Positions 33,903-43,851 are shown, counted from the first letter of the stretch. The stretch is DNA of 64,000 nucleotides from Microbacterium sp. LWS13-1.2 (GCF_040144835.1 NZ_CP151632.1:2852001-2916000), one strand, 5' to 3'. The notes: generated by a model from the letters alone, not told the origin. Numbers and translations are program-made.

Positions 33903-36900
33903 ATGGGTCGATCCTCCGTCAGAGCAGCAGCGGTCGTCACACTCGCCGCCCTGTTCACGGGCACAGCCACCGCAAGTTTCGGCGCCGTACCCGAGGAGGT
34001 GACAACACCCATACCGATCGATGCCCCCTCCGGCCGCTACATCGTCATGCTGAAGGACGCTCCGCTGGCCACGTACCAGGGCGGCCAGGCCGGCATCCAG
34101 CGCACCAAGCCTGACAAGGGCATGCAGCTCGACGCGCACTCCGCCAACTCGCAGAAGTACGTCGCGCACCTGAAGAAGGAGCAGCAGGACGTCGCAGCCG
34201 AGGCGGGCGTGACCCCCGCCACCACCTACCAGGTGACGCTCAACGGCTTCACCGCCGACCTCGACGGTGCGCAGGTCGCAAAGCTGCAGGGCGACAAGAA
34301 CGTGCTGGGCGTGTACCCCGACGAGATCCGTCACCCCGACGCGATCCCGTCCACCGAGTTCATCGGCCTCGGGTCCGGCGACGCCGGCACCGGCGGAGTG
34401 TGGGATGCCGTCGGAGGCGTCGGCGAGGCCGGCAAGGGCGTCGTCGTCGGCGTCGTCGACACCGGCATCGCACCGGAGAACCCCTCGTTCGCGGGCGACA
34501 GTCTCACGGGACAGCCCCGAACGGATTCGCCCTACATCAACGGCGACAACGTCGTCTTCAGGAAGTCCGACGGCAACGAGTACCGCGCCCGTCGCGTCGC
34601 CGCCGAGGACCAGGGTTGGACGAAGCAGCTGTACAGCACCAAGCTCATCGGCGCGCAGTTCTTCGCCGACGGCGCTGCGGCCACCGGCTTCGACTTCAGC
34701 TACGACTTCCTGTCGCCGCGTGACGGCGACGGCCACGGGTCGCACACGGCCAGCACGGCCGCCGGCAATTTCGGCGTCGAGGCCTCGGTCGAGGGGATCG
34801 GCTTCGGCGACACCTCGGGCGTCGCACCGGCCGCCAAGGTGGCGTCGTACAAGGCCTGCTACGTCGGCCCGGATGACCTCGTCACCACCGACGACATCTG
34901 CGCCCTGAGCGACCTTCTCGCGGCGATCGACACCGCAGTGGCGGACGGCGTCGACGTCATCAACTACTCGATCGGCGGCGGCTCGGCCACGACCGTGCTC
35001 CAGCCCGAGGACATCTCGTTCTTCAACGCTGCGGCCGCCGGCGTGTTCGTCGCGGTGAGCGCGGGCAACAGCGGCCCCGGCGCCGCGACGGCTGACCACG
35101 CCTCGCCCTGGTACACCACGGTCGCGGCATCCACGATCCCGACGTACGAGGGCACTGTCCAGCTGCCGAACGGCTTCCAGGCCGCGGGAGCGTCGATCAC
35201 GGTGCCGTTCGGCGAGAGCCTGACAGGTCCGGTCGTGTACTCGGCGGACGTCGCCAAGGCGGGCGCTGCTCCGAACGAGGCGGCGCTGTGCTTCCTCGGC
35301 ACGCTCGACCCGGCCAAGGTCGCCGGGAAGACCGTGGTCTGCGACCGCGGCACGAACGCTCGCGTCGAGAAGTCGCAGGAGGTCGCCGCCGCCGGCGGCA
35401 CCGCGATGATCCTCGTGAACGTCACGCCGGGTTCGCTCGACAACGACTTCCACTCTGTTCCGACCGTGCACCTCGACGCGCAGTACCGCACGGCGCTGCT
35501 CGACTACGTGCGCAAGACGGCGGGCGCGACGACGACACTCGTGGGTGACAACGTCACCGGCAAGGAGACCCCGACGCCCCAGGTCGCAGGCTTCTCGAGC
35601 CGTGGCCCGATGCTTGCCGACGGTGCAGACGTCATCAAGCCCGATGTGTCGGCCCCGGGCGTCGCGATCCTGGCGGCGACCCACAACGGCCCCGGCGAGG
35701 CGCCCACGTTCGGCTTCAAGTCGGGCACGTCGATGTCGTCGCCGCACGTCGCCGGCCTCGGCGCGCTCTACCTCGGTGAGCGCCCCGTCGCTACGCCGTC
35801 CGAGATCAAGTCAGCGCTCATGACGACCGCGTACAACACGGTCATGGCCGACGGCACCGAGAGCACCGACCCGTTCGCGCAGGGTGCCGGCCACGTCGAC
35901 CCGACGAAGTACTTCAGCCCGGGTCTGCTGTACCTCAACGGTGCGGAAGATTGGGCAGGCTACCTCGAGGGTGCGCTCGGCGAGGACCTGTTCGACGGCA
36001 TCGAGGCGACGGATCCCAGCGACCTTAACCTCGCGTCGATCGGCATCGGCACGTTCCCGGGGCCGCAGACGGTGACCCGCTCGGTCACCTCGACGCAGGC
36101 CGGCACGTTCACCGCGTCGGCGTCGGTGCCCGGCATGAACGTCACGGTCGAGCCGAGCACGCTCACCTTCGGCGCCGCCGGCGAGACGAAGTCGTTCACG
36201 GTGTCGTTCACCAAGGCGGACGCCCCGGTCGAGAAGTGGACCAGCGGCTTCCTCACCTGGACATCGGGGGCCACCGAGGTGCGCTCGCCCATCGCGGTGT
36301 TCCCGGTCACGGCCGCCGCTCCCGAATCGGTCGAGGGCGAGGGTGCCGAGGGCAGCCTCGACATCGAGATCACGCCCGGCCTGACAGGCGACCTGCCGCT
36401 GCGCGTGGCGGGCCTCGCCGCCGAGGACGTGCTCATCGACGGCACCGAGGCGACCGGCGCTGAGGACGATGGCTACTCGTACGAACTGGTCCAGGTGGCC
36501 GCCGGAACCGAGCTGGCGCGCTTCGCGCTCGACTCGTCCGACGACGCCGGCTCCGACCTCGACCTCACGGTCTACCGCGTGGTGAGCCCGACCGACCTGC
36601 GCTACTACGAGAACTGGCAGTCGGCTTCGGCCTCGGCAGACGAGGCCGTGCAGCTGGTCGCGCCGACCGCGGGCTACTACCTCATCGAGGCGCACGTGTA
36701 CTCGCACACGCAGCCGTTCACCTGGCAGGCCACGTCGGCTCTCGTCACGCCGGGCGGACTCGGATCGCTCACTGCGGCCCCGAACCCGCTGCCCGTGACC
36801 GAGGCCACGCCGACGGAGTACCAGTTGTCGTGGTCGGGCCTCGAGAGCGGCAGCTACCTGGGTGTCGTGCGCTACGGCGACTCGCAGGTGCGCACGGTCG

Positions 36901-36920
36901 TCTCGGTCGACGTGCCGTAA
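33903..36920 (+). CDS. Secreted subtilisin-like serine peptidase (S8 family)
   Basis: 1005 residues. The signal peptide (MGRSSVRAAAVVTLAALFTG) ends near ASFGA. An I9 inhibitor prodomain follows (YIVMLKDAP ... TTYQVTLNGFTADLD). In the S8 domain the catalytic Asp is at about 186 (GVVDTGIAPENP), His at about 278 (DGDGHGSHTA) and Ser at about 610 (SGTSMSSPHVAG). A protease-associated (PA) domain is inserted between His and Ser (CFLGTLDPAKVAGKTVVCDR). The C-terminal 350 residues are Fn3-like and beta-rich and probably bind substrate or cell wall. There is no LPXTG or membrane anchor, so it should be released. GGAGG precedes the ATG. Confidence 0.95.
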   Translation: MGRSSVRAAAVVTLAALFTGTATASFGAVPEEVTTPIPIDAPSGRYIVMLKDAPLATYQGGQAGIQRTKPDKGMQLDAHSANSQKYVAHLKKEQQDVAAEAGVTPATTYQVTLNGFTADLDGAQVAKLQGDKNVLGVYPDEIRHPDAIPSTEFIGLGSGDAGTGGVWDAVGGVGEAGKGVVVGVVDTGIAPENPSFAGDSLTGQPRTDSPYINGDNVVFRKSDGNEYRARRVAAEDQGWTKQLYSTKLIGAQFFADGAAATGFDFSYDFLSPRDGDGHGSHTASTAAGNFGVEASVEGIGFGDTSGVAPAAKVASYKACYVGPDDLVTTDDICALSDLLAAIDTAVADGVDVINYSIGGGSATTVLQPEDISFFNAAAAGVFVAVSAGNSGPGAATADHASPWYTTVAASTIPTYEGTVQLPNGFQAAGASITVPFGESLTGPVVYSADVAKAGAAPNEAALCFLGTLDPAKVAGKTVVCDRGTNARVEKSQEVAAAGGTAMILVNVTPGSLDNDFHSVPTVHLDAQYRTALLDYVRKTAGATTTLVGDNVTGKETPTPQVAGFSSRGPMLADGADVIKPDVSAPGVAILAATHNGPGEAPTFGFKSGTSMSSPHVAGLGALYLGERPVATPSEIKSALMTTAYNTVMADGTESTDPFAQGAGHVDPTKYFSPGLLYLNGAEDWAGYLEGALGEDLFDGIEATDPSDLNLASIGIGTFPGPQTVTRSVTSTQAGTFTASASVPGMNVTVEPSTLTFGAAGETKSFTVSFTKADAPVEKWTSGFLTWTSGATEVRSPIAVFPVTAAAPESVEGEGAEGSLDIEITPGLTGDLPLRVAGLAAEDVLIDGTEATGAEDDGYSYELVQVAAGTELARFALDSSDDAGSDLDLTVYRVVSPTDLRYYENWQSASASADEAVQLVAPTAGYYLIEAHVYSHTQPFTWQATSALVTPGGLGSLTAAPNPLPVTEATPTEYQLSWSGLESGSYLGVVRYGDSQVRTVVSVDVP

Positions 36921-36935
36921 CCGTCCCGCACAGAG

Positions 36936-36965
36936 GAGGCGCCCGGGCTCCGGCCCGGGCGCCTC
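36936..36965. terminator. Hairpin terminator
   Basis: GAGGCGCCCGGG and CCCGGGCGCCTC form a perfect 12-bp stem with loop CTCCGG, then TT, just after the subtilase gene. Confidence 0.9.
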
Positions 36966-36991
36966 TTCGCGTGCGGGCGCGCTGCCGCCGG

Positions 36992-37045
36992 CGGAGCGGG
37001 CTGTACCTGCGGAGCGGGGTGTACCTGCGGAGCGGGCTGTCGGGC
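36992..37045. repeat. 18-bp tandem repeat
   Basis: CGGAGCGGGCTGTACCTG occurs at 36992-37009, with one change at 37010-37027 (GGGGTG), and partly at 37028-37045. It lies at the stop of the pirin gene, between convergent genes. Confidence 0.8.
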
Positions 37046-38079
37046 TAGAGCCGGCGCCGGCGGCGGGTCAGCCGGACGGCGGGCATCGGCGGGGCGGGGA
37101 TGCGCTCGTCGCCGTGGTCGATCACGTGGCCGAAGCGCTCCGTTCCCGACTCCCACGCCTCGCGCGCCTCCACGATCTCTTCGTGGGTGCGCCCGACGAA
37201 GTTCCACCACATGACGACGTCGTCCTCGAACGGCTCGCCGCCGAGCAGGAACAGGGTCGCTCCGGCAGGGCTCGAGACCACCACCTCGTCGCGGTGGATG
37301 CCGAGGTACAGCAGGTGCGCCGCGTCGACGGCTACCGTCTCCCCGGTGTCGCCCTCGCCGGCGACCTCGGCGTCGCCGGACACGACGACGAGAGCGTGTT
37401 CCCAATCCGGGTTCAACGGCACGCGCACTGCGGAGCCGGCCGCGATCTGCAGCTCGGCTCCGACGATCGGGGTGTACACGGTCGCGGGAGAGGTCACGCC
37501 GCCGAGCTCGCCGAGCACCACGGTCGCGGTTCCGGGTGCGCCGATGGTGGCGGTCAGCTCCAGCGCGGGGAGCACCGCGTGCTGCTCGAAGGCGGGAGCC
37601 CCGTGGCGCCGGGCCTCGGGCAGGGCGACCCACAGCTGCAGGGCGTCCAAGGGCGCGGCATCCGTTCCCACCGAGTACTCGGAGTGCGAGATGCCCGCGC
37701 CGCTCGTCATGAGGTTGAGTGCGCCACGACGCACGACGACGTCGCTGCCGGCCGAGTCGCGATGCCGCACCTCACCGAGGTACGGCCAGGTCACGGTCTG
37801 CAGACCGATGTGCGGGTGCGGTTCGACCCGCATGTGCGTCTCCTGCGGCCCGAAGCGGTCCAGGAAGCACCAGGCTCCGACCAGCGGCAGGTCGCGCTGC
37901 GGCAGGGAGCGGTGCACCGACATCGCCCGCACCCCGCCGAGGGGCACCTCGCGCGTCTCGAGCAGCAGCGTGCGCGGGCCTGCGCACTCCACCGCCGATT
38001 CGGTGGCGATGGCCGCGTCGGCGTCCAGCCGGGTCACGTCGAGGCCGCCGATCACTCGGGGTGCGGCTGGTCGGGCCAC
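37045..38079 (-). CDS. Pirin family protein
   Basis: 344 residues with two cupin barrels. The N-terminal pirin domain has VGAWCFLDRFGP, MRVEPHPHIGLQTVTW (two metal His), GEVRHRDSAGSD and TSGAGISHSEYS; the C-terminal pirin domain follows (HALVVVSGDAEV, TLFLLGGEPFEDDVVMWWNF). Pirins bind Fe and can act as quercetinases or transcription cofactors; the role here is unknown. The start is uncertain: GTG 38079 overlaps the acetyltransferase gene by 28 bp, while GTG 38055 would overlap by only 4 bp. Both genes are coupled. Confidence 0.92.
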   Translation of the reverse strand: MARPAAPRVIGGLDVTRLDADAAIATESAVECAGPRTLLLETREVPLGGVRAMSVHRSLPQRDLPLVGAWCFLDRFGPQETHMRVEPHPHIGLQTVTWPYLGEVRHRDSAGSDVVVRRGALNLMTSGAGISHSEYSVGTDAAPLDALQLWVALPEARRHGAPAFEQHAVLPALELTATIGAPGTATVVLGELGGVTSPATVYTPIVGAELQIAAGSAVRVPLNPDWEHALVVVSGDAEVAGEGDTGETVAVDAAHLLYLGIHRDEVVVSSPAGATLFLLGGEPFEDDVVMWWNFVGRTHEEIVEAREAWESGTERFGHVIDHGDERIPAPPMPAVRLTRRRRRL

Positions 38080-38372
38080 TCGACGGTGAGCCCGGGCACC
38101 TCGTGCTCGCGCAGGTACTTCGCCACGACAGGGCAGTGCGGCACGACGGTCTCGCCCCGGCGCGCGGCATCCGCCATCGCTTCGCCCACGACCGTCTGCG
38201 CGAGGCCGCGCCCGCGGAAGGCCGGGTCGACCTCGGTGTGTGGGAAGTGCAGGCGACCGCGCGCGTCGGCGCGGAACACGGTGAACCCCGCGAGCACCCC
38301 GTCGACGTGCACCTCGTATCGGCGGTCTTCGTCGTTGCGGGTCACGAGCGTCTGTGCATCGGTGTGGGTCAC
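38052..38372 (-). CDS. GNAT family N-acetyltransferase (YjdJ-like, short)
   Basis: A 106-residue minimal GNAT domain of the YjdJ-like type. The CoA-binding motif is VDPAFRGRGLAQTVV, preceded by LHFPHTEV, and the end has CPVVAKYLREHEVPGL. It transfers an acetyl group from acetyl-CoA to an unknown amine. GTG 38372 (VTHTDAQTLV) is preferred because GGAAGG lies six bases before it. It is the first gene of a two-gene unit with pirin. Confidence 0.87.
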   Translation of the reverse strand: MTHTDAQTLVTRNDEDRRYEVHVDGVLAGFTVFRADARGRLHFPHTEVDPAFRGRGLAQTVVGEAMADAARRGETVVPHCPVVAKYLREHEVPGLTVEWPDQPHPE

Positions 38373-38542
38373 AGGAATCCTTCCGTCGTCCTTCTCAACG
38401 TACGTCTCCGCCGCGTGATTCCGCCAGCGGTGGTGCACGCGCACCCCTGGCGGGACGGATGCCGCAGGTCTATCGTCGGCATCACCGCGGTGTGCGGTTC
38501 GATTCGGGGGAATCGATCCTGTCAGGGATTCGAAGGGGAATC

Positions 38543-39382
38543 ATGAAACGACGTCTACTGGCCGCGCTCGCGGCCGTCGCACTCGGAGCGGGCATGCTCG
38601 TGGCCGGTGCGGCCGGGCCCGCCACGGCCTCACCGCTGATGGTCGCCAAGCACGTCGCTCTCGGCGACTCGATCGCCGCGGGTCAAGGCGGTGGCGCCCC
38701 GCTGGACGACTGCGTCCGGACCGACGGCGGCTACGCGGCGCAGCTCGATGGGGAGCCCAAGTTCAACCTGCTGCGCAATGCGGCGTGCAGCGGCGCCACC
38801 ATCGCGGGCACCCTGTCTCAGCTGTCGCAGCTGAACCGCGGGACGACCGTCGTGACGCTCACCGTGGGCGCGAACGACCTCGGTCTGGATCAGGTCTACG
38901 CGGCCTGCTCGATCGCCGCTGCCGGCGGAGATCCCGCACCCTGCCTCGCCGCGATCCAAAGCGCCGTCAGCTCGGCACCGGGGATCGTCGCTCCCCTCAC
39001 GTCTCTGATCGGCGCGATCGCCGAGCGCGCGCCGGATGCGACGATCGTCGTCACCGGCTACCCGTATCTGCTCGAGTCGCCGCCTGACCTTCCGCAGTTC
39101 GCGCAGCTCGCCGCGCTCGTCGCCGCGGTGAACGGAGCGACCGACGCGCTCAACGCCGCCATCCAGGCCGCCGTCGCCACCGCTGCCGCGAGTGGTGCCG
39201 ACGTCCGTTACGCGGACGTGGTCGAGGCCTTCGCGGGCCACGGCGTGCAGCTCGTGCCGGGCGTTCCCAGCGATCCGTGGTTCGGACTCGACCCGGTGGG
39301 CGACCCGGCGGGCTACCTCCACCCGACGTACGAGGGGTACGCCGCCTACACCGACGTCATCCTCGAGCAGCTGGGGCGCTGA
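38543..39382 (+). CDS. Secreted SGNH/GDSL hydrolase
   Basis: 279 residues. The signal peptide MKRRLLAALAAVALGAGML...ATA precedes an SGNH esterase/lipase domain with block I ALGDSIAAG (nucleophile Ser), block III TVGANDLG and block V YLHPTYEGY (His). The Cys pairs around DDCVRT/NAACS and YAACS/PAPCL should form disulfides, as in Streptomyces lipases of this group. The ATG has AAGGGGAA upstream. Its natural substrate could be an ester lipid or a polysaccharide acetate; the sequence does not decide. Confidence 0.93.
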   Translation: MKRRLLAALAAVALGAGMLVAGAAGPATASPLMVAKHVALGDSIAAGQGGGAPLDDCVRTDGGYAAQLDGEPKFNLLRNAACSGATIAGTLSQLSQLNRGTTVVTLTVGANDLGLDQVYAACSIAAAGGDPAPCLAAIQSAVSSAPGIVAPLTSLIGAIAERAPDATIVVTGYPYLLESPPDLPQFAQLAALVAAVNGATDALNAAIQAAVATAAASGADVRYADVVEAFAGHGVQLVPGVPSDPWFGLDPVGDPAGYLHPTYEGYAAYTDVILEQLGR

Positions 39383-39391
39383 ACGAGTCCT

Positions 39392-39442
39392 GCTCGCCTG
39401 TCACGTTTTGTCGGGTTAGGTGACAATATGCGACAGGTGAGC
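39392..39442. promoter_or_regulatory. Long inverted repeat in the SGNH-helicase gap
   Basis: GCTCGCCTGTC (39392-39402) faces GACAGGTGAGC (39432-39442), and an inner TGTCAC/GTGACA pair is nested in it. The enclosed stretch, GTTTTGTCGGGTTAGG, is AT-richer than its surroundings. It may be an operator or a weak terminator. Confidence 0.45.
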
Positions 39443-39476
39443 AGTGATGGCGCGGGGACCACAGGCGTGGGATGGA

Positions 39477-39501
39477 CGGATGCCGCGAGCCGCGGCATCC
39501 G
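39477..39501. terminator. GGATGCC-type hairpin
   Basis: CGGATGCCGCG and CGCGGCATCCG form an 11-bp stem with an AGC loop, between the SGNH hydrolase and helicase genes. Confidence 0.7.
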
Positions 39502-39560
39502 CCCACCCAGCCGTCCACCTGGCGGTCCGTGGTGGTGACGTGACCTGACAGACTCGGACG

Positions 39561-42125
39561 GTGACGCTTCTCGAGACGATCGCGACCGCGGCCGCCGCAT
39601 CCGGATCCGGATCCGCTGCGCCCGACGCCGACGCGCTCTACGACGCGTTCGTCGAGTGGGCGGCCGACGAGGGCTTCGCCCTGTACCCCGCACAGGACGA
39701 AGCGGTCATCGAGATCGTGTCGGGCTCGCACGTGATCCTGTCGACGCCGACGGGCACGGGCAAGTCGCTGGTGGCCGTCGCGGCGCACGCCGCGTGCGTG
39801 GCGCGTGGCGGCCGCTCCTATTACACGGCGCCGATCAAGGCGCTCGTGAGCGAGAAGTTCTTCGCGCTCGTCGACATCTTCGGCGCCGCGAACGTGGGCA
39901 TGGTCACCGGAGATTCGTCGGTGAACCCCGATGCCCCGATCGTCTGCTGCACGGCCGAGATCCTCGCCAACCTCGCGCTGCGCCAGGGGTCCGATGCGGC
40001 GGTCGACCAGGTCGTGATGGACGAGTTCCACTACTACGGCGACCCTGAGCGCGGGTGGGCCTGGCAGGTGCCCCTTCTGCTCCTCCCGCGCGCCCAGTTC
40101 GTGCTGATGTCGGCGACGCTCGGCGACGTCACGCCGATCGCCGACGATCTCGAGCGTCGCACCGGCCGCACGGTCTCGCGGATCACCGGTGTGGAGCGCC
40201 CGGTGCCCCTGCACTTCTCCTACGCCCGCACCCCCGTGCACGAGACCGTCGAGGAGCTGCTGCAGACCGGTGAAGCGCCCGTGTACATCGTGCACTTCTC
40301 CCAGGCCGCCGCGATGGAGCGGGCGCAGGCGCTGTCGTCGATCCGCATCGTGTCGCGCGAGCAGCGGGACGCCATCGCCGACGCCATCGGCGGGTTCCGC
40401 TTCACGACGGCGTTCGGCCGCATCCTGTCGCGGTACGTGCGCGCCGGCATCGGCGTGCACCACGCCGGCATGCTGCCGCGCTATCGCCGGCTCGTCGAGA
40501 CGCTCGCGCAGCGGGGTCTGCTCCGCGTGATCTGCGGCACCGACACGCTCGGCGTCGGCATCAACGTGCCCATCCGCACGGTCATGATCACGGCGCTGTC
40601 GAAGTACGACGGCACGAAGATGCGCCAGCTGTCGGCGCGCGAGTTCCACCAGATCTCGGGCCGCGCCGGCCGCGCCGGCTATGACACCTCGGGCACGGTC
40701 GTCGTGATGGCGCCCGAGTGGGAGATCGAGAACGAGGCCGCGCTGCGCAAGGCCGGCGACGACGCCGCGAAGCGCAAGAAGATCGTGCGCAAGAAGGCGC
40801 CGACGGGCGTCGTCAACTGGGGGCTCGGATCCTTCGAGCGCCTCGTCGAGGCCGAGCCCGAGCCGCTCGTGCCGCAGCTCTCGCTGACCGCCGCGATGCT
40901 CATCAACGTCATCGGCCGCGGCGGCGACGTGTTCGAGAACGTGCGGTCGCTCGTCTTCGACAACCACGAGCCGCGCGGTCGACGCTACGAGCTCGCACGC
41001 CGGGCGATCGCGATCTTCCGCACACTCCTCACCGCCGGCGTGGTCGAGATCGACCGGGGCGGGACGGATGCCGCGGGCCACGGCATCCGGAATCTGATCC
41101 GCCTCACCGTCGACCTGCAGCCGAACTTCGCCCTCAACCAGCCGCTCTCCCCGTTCGCGCTCGCCGCGATCGGTCTGCTGGATCCCGAGGACGCCCCCGG
41201 CGCGGCGGGCACGGGCCACTACGCGCTCGACGTGGTGAGCGTCATCGAGGCGACGCTCGACGATCCGCGCCAGATCCTGTCGCAGCAGGAGTACCGGGCG
41301 CGCGGCGAGGCCGTGGCGGCGATGAAGCAGGACGGCATCGAGTACGACGAGCGCATGGCCCTGCTCGAGGAGGTCACGTACCCGAAGCCGCTCGAGGAGC
41401 TGCTGAGCCAGGCGTACGAGGTGTTCGCGTCGAGCCAGCCGTGGATCCGCGACTTCGAGCTGTCGCCCAAGTCGGTGGTGCGCGACATGTTCGAGCGGGC
41501 GCTGTCGTTCTCCGAGCTCATCTCGCTGTACCAGCTGTCGCGCAGCGAGGGCCTGGTGCTGCGGTACCTGTCGGACGCGTACCGCGCGATCCGGCAGACG
41601 GTGCCGACCGAGGCGCAGACCGACGAGCTGCACGACATCGTCGCGTGGCTCGGCGAAGTGGTGCGGCAGGTCGACTCGAGCCTCGTCGACGAGTGGGAGG
41701 CGCTGATCAACCCCGTCGACGACCCCACGGCCCCGGTCGTGCCGCCGGCCCCGCCGTCGGTGTTGACCAACCGGCGCGCGTTCGGCGTGCTGGTGCGCAA
41801 CGAGCTGTTCCGCCGCGTGCAGCTGGCCGCCCTGCAGCGCGACGACGAGCTCACCGAGCTCGACCCCGACGTGGACTGGCCGGCCGCGCTGGACGCGTAC
41901 TTCGACGAGCACGACGAGATCCTCACCGGCGGACCCGCACGGTCGCCGCGACTCGTGACGGTGGACGAGACGGATGCCGCGGCATCCGGTGTCTGGCGCA
42001 TCGAGCAGACGATCGACGACCCCGCTGGCGACCACGACTGGCGCATCCGCGGCGTCGTCGAGCTGGCCGCATCCGAAGAGACCGGCGCGGCCGTGGTGCG
42101 CGTGACCGAGGTCGTCCGGCTCTGA
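39561..42125 (+). CDS. Ski2/Mtr4-like RNA helicase with DUF3516
   Basis: 854 residues. The N-terminal superfamily-2 helicase core has Walker A STPTGTGKS, YTAPIKALVSEKF, the DExH box as DEFH, SATLGD, then HHAGMLPRYRR, GTDTLGVGINVP and QISGRAGRAGYDT. The remaining 450 residues are the actinobacterial DUF3516 region (EEVTYPKPLEELLSQAYE and similar). The family is related to eukaryotic exosome helicases, and an RNA turnover role is likely but unproven here. It starts with GTG. It may be co-regulated from the inverted repeat at 39392-39442. Confidence 0.93.
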   Translation: MTLLETIATAAAASGSGSAAPDADALYDAFVEWAADEGFALYPAQDEAVIEIVSGSHVILSTPTGTGKSLVAVAAHAACVARGGRSYYTAPIKALVSEKFFALVDIFGAANVGMVTGDSSVNPDAPIVCCTAEILANLALRQGSDAAVDQVVMDEFHYYGDPERGWAWQVPLLLLPRAQFVLMSATLGDVTPIADDLERRTGRTVSRITGVERPVPLHFSYARTPVHETVEELLQTGEAPVYIVHFSQAAAMERAQALSSIRIVSREQRDAIADAIGGFRFTTAFGRILSRYVRAGIGVHHAGMLPRYRRLVETLAQRGLLRVICGTDTLGVGINVPIRTVMITALSKYDGTKMRQLSAREFHQISGRAGRAGYDTSGTVVVMAPEWEIENEAALRKAGDDAAKRKKIVRKKAPTGVVNWGLGSFERLVEAEPEPLVPQLSLTAAMLINVIGRGGDVFENVRSLVFDNHEPRGRRYELARRAIAIFRTLLTAGVVEIDRGGTDAAGHGIRNLIRLTVDLQPNFALNQPLSPFALAAIGLLDPEDAPGAAGTGHYALDVVSVIEATLDDPRQILSQQEYRARGEAVAAMKQDGIEYDERMALLEEVTYPKPLEELLSQAYEVFASSQPWIRDFELSPKSVVRDMFERALSFSELISLYQLSRSEGLVLRYLSDAYRAIRQTVPTEAQTDELHDIVAWLGEVVRQVDSSLVDEWEALINPVDDPTAPVVPPAPPSVLTNRRAFGVLVRNELFRRVQLAALQRDDELTELDPDVDWPAALDAYFDEHDEILTGGPARSPRLVTVDETDAAASGVWRIEQTIDDPAGDHDWRIRGVVELAASEETGAAVVRVTEVVRL

Positions 42126-42180
42126 GCCGTGGCCGTGGCGTGGATGCCGCGGCCCGGGGTGGTCCGGGTGGCCGGGGTGC

Positions 42181-43053
42181 TCAGCCCAGGCCGAAGCCGC
42201 CGTCCGAGGTCAGCACCTGGCCGACCACCCAGGCGCCCTCGGGCGTCGCGAGCCAGCCGATGAGCCGCGCGGGATCGGCGGGCTCGCCGTAGCGGCCGAA
42301 CGGGGTCGACTGCATCCACTCCTCGATCTCCTCCAGTGGCCGATCGGTCGTCTCGGGGTCGAGGTAGCCGGTGTTGACGGGGCCGGGGTCGATCGTGTTG
42401 AGGATGATCCCGAGGTCGAGCAGCTCCGCCGCCACGGTCTTCGTGACGCCGGCGAGGGCCGCCTTGCTGGCCGCGTACGCGACCTCGCCGCGCATCGGAC
42501 CGTGGATCTGTCCCGACGTCATCCAGAACACCCGCCCGACCGGCTCGGCGAAGGGTCCGCGACGTTCCGCGCGCTCGCCGGGCCGGGCGGCGATCCCGTC
42601 GCCTGTGTGCAGCGCGGCGAACTCGCGCGTGAGCAGAATCGTCGAGCGGGCATTGGTCTGCCAGAACGCGTCGAGCCGGTCGGCCGTCATATCGAGGATC
42701 GATCCGTCATCGCCCGACTGCGCGTGGTTGCACACCAGGATGTCGAGTCGGCCGGTGAGCGCGCGCGCCGCGTCGACGATGAGGGAGACGGATGCCGCCT
42801 CCCGCAGGTCGGCGCTCACGTCACCGAGCTGCGCACCCGGGGTGAGCTCTGCCCGCAGGCCCTCGCGCACGGCGTCGAGGTCGTCGCCGCCCCACGGCAG
42901 GCGCGTGTCGTGCGGGCGGTAGTGGTGGAGGAAGACGTCGGCGCCGAGTCGCGCGAACTGGATCGCGACGGCGTAGCCGATGCCGCGCCGGCGTGAGACG
43001 CCGGTGACGAGGGCGGTCTTGCCGCGCAGCGGCAGGGACGAGGAGGAGAACAT
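42181..43053 (-). CDS. SDR family oxidoreductase
   Basis: A 290-residue short-chain dehydrogenase. The Rossmann motif is extended (ALVTGVSRRRGIGYAVA), as in enoyl-reductase-like SDRs. LVCNHAQS replaces the usual NNAG, the catalytic Ser is in FWMTSGQ, and YAASK is present. The end has GQVLTSDGGFG. A 20-residue insert (RPGERAERRGPFAEP) lies before the Ser strand. It probably acts on a small carbonyl with NAD(P)H. GAGGAGGAG precedes the ATG. Confidence 0.9.
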   Translation of the reverse strand: MFSSSSLPLRGKTALVTGVSRRRGIGYAVAIQFARLGADVFLHHYRPHDTRLPWGGDDLDAVREGLRAELTPGAQLGDVSADLREAASVSLIVDAARALTGRLDILVCNHAQSGDDGSILDMTADRLDAFWQTNARSTILLTREFAALHTGDGIAARPGERAERRGPFAEPVGRVFWMTSGQIHGPMRGEVAYAASKAALAGVTKTVAAELLDLGIILNTIDPGPVNTGYLDPETTDRPLEEIEEWMQSTPFGRYGEPADPARLIGWLATPEGAWVVGQVLTSDGGFGLG

Positions 43054-43302
43054 GCGATGCCTTTCGAGGGCGTCCGGGTCGGCGGGGGCATACCCGGCCG
43101 AGCGCCCGGCGCGGAGCGACGAGCGTCCCGAGACGGTCCGGAATCAGCGACAGCGCGGATCGCTGTGTACGGGTGGGTGACGAAGGCGGGTCACAGGCAT
43201 TGCATGACGACGACGATAACGGATGCCCCGTTTTCGCGTGCACGTGATCGCGTGGGGTTCGGGGGTGAGGCGCCCGGCCGGCGCGTCCGGGATGATGGCG
43301 TC

Positions 43303-43839
43303 ATGCCGACCTATGTGGCGTTCCTGCGCGCGATCAACCTCGGCGCCAACCGGAAGTTCGCGAAGGACGACATCCGGCAGGTCGTCGAGAGCAGCGGGTT
43401 CACCGATGTCGAGACGCACATCAACACCGGCAACGTGCGGTTCACCACCCCGATGCGTTCGAGGGTGAAGATCGAGAAGACGCTCGAGGATGCCTTCGCC
43501 GCCGACCGCGGGTTCGACGTTCCGACGATGGTGTTCACGACGGCCGAGGTCGCCGACATCGCCCGCGAGGCGGCGTCGCTCAGCGCCGAGCGGCCCGGGC
43601 TCGAGCGGCACTACGTCTATCTGCTCAAGGATGAGCTGCCGCCCGACGTCGTGGCACGAGTGGAAGGGCTCGCAACGGATGCCGGCGGCATGGTGGTGCG
43701 CGGACGCGTCGCGCACGCCCTGCTCGGGCCCGGCTACCAGGCCGGCACGGTCGATCCGCTGGGTGCGGCGAAGCTGCTCGGCGTCGCCACCAGCCGCAAC
43801 CTCACCGTCATCACCGCGATCGCCGCCAAGTGGTGCTGA
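43303..43839 (+). CDS. DUF1697 family protein
   Basis: 178 residues with the family start [15 protein letters not shown] and the core [11 protein letters not shown], then [23 protein letters not shown]1697 proteins form a two-domain alpha/beta fold of unknown function. The ATG at 43303 is chosen because it begins the conserved motif; the longer open frame upstream has no family match. No close ribosome site is seen. Confidence 0.92.
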   Translation: MPTYVAFLRAINLGANRKFAKDDIRQVVESSGFTDVETHINTGNVRFTTPMRSRVKIEKTLEDAFAADRGFDVPTMVFTTAEVADIAREAASLSAERPGLERHYVYLLKDELPPDVVARVEGLATDAGGMVVRGRVAHALLGPGYQAGTVDPLGAAKLLGVATSRNLTVITAIAAKWC

Positions 43840-43851
43840 GCGCCAGGAGCG

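Noticed and set aside
36992..37045. Possible small CRISPR-like array
   Set aside because: There are only about 2.6 units of 18 bp with no spacers and no cas genes; this is a simple tandem repeat.
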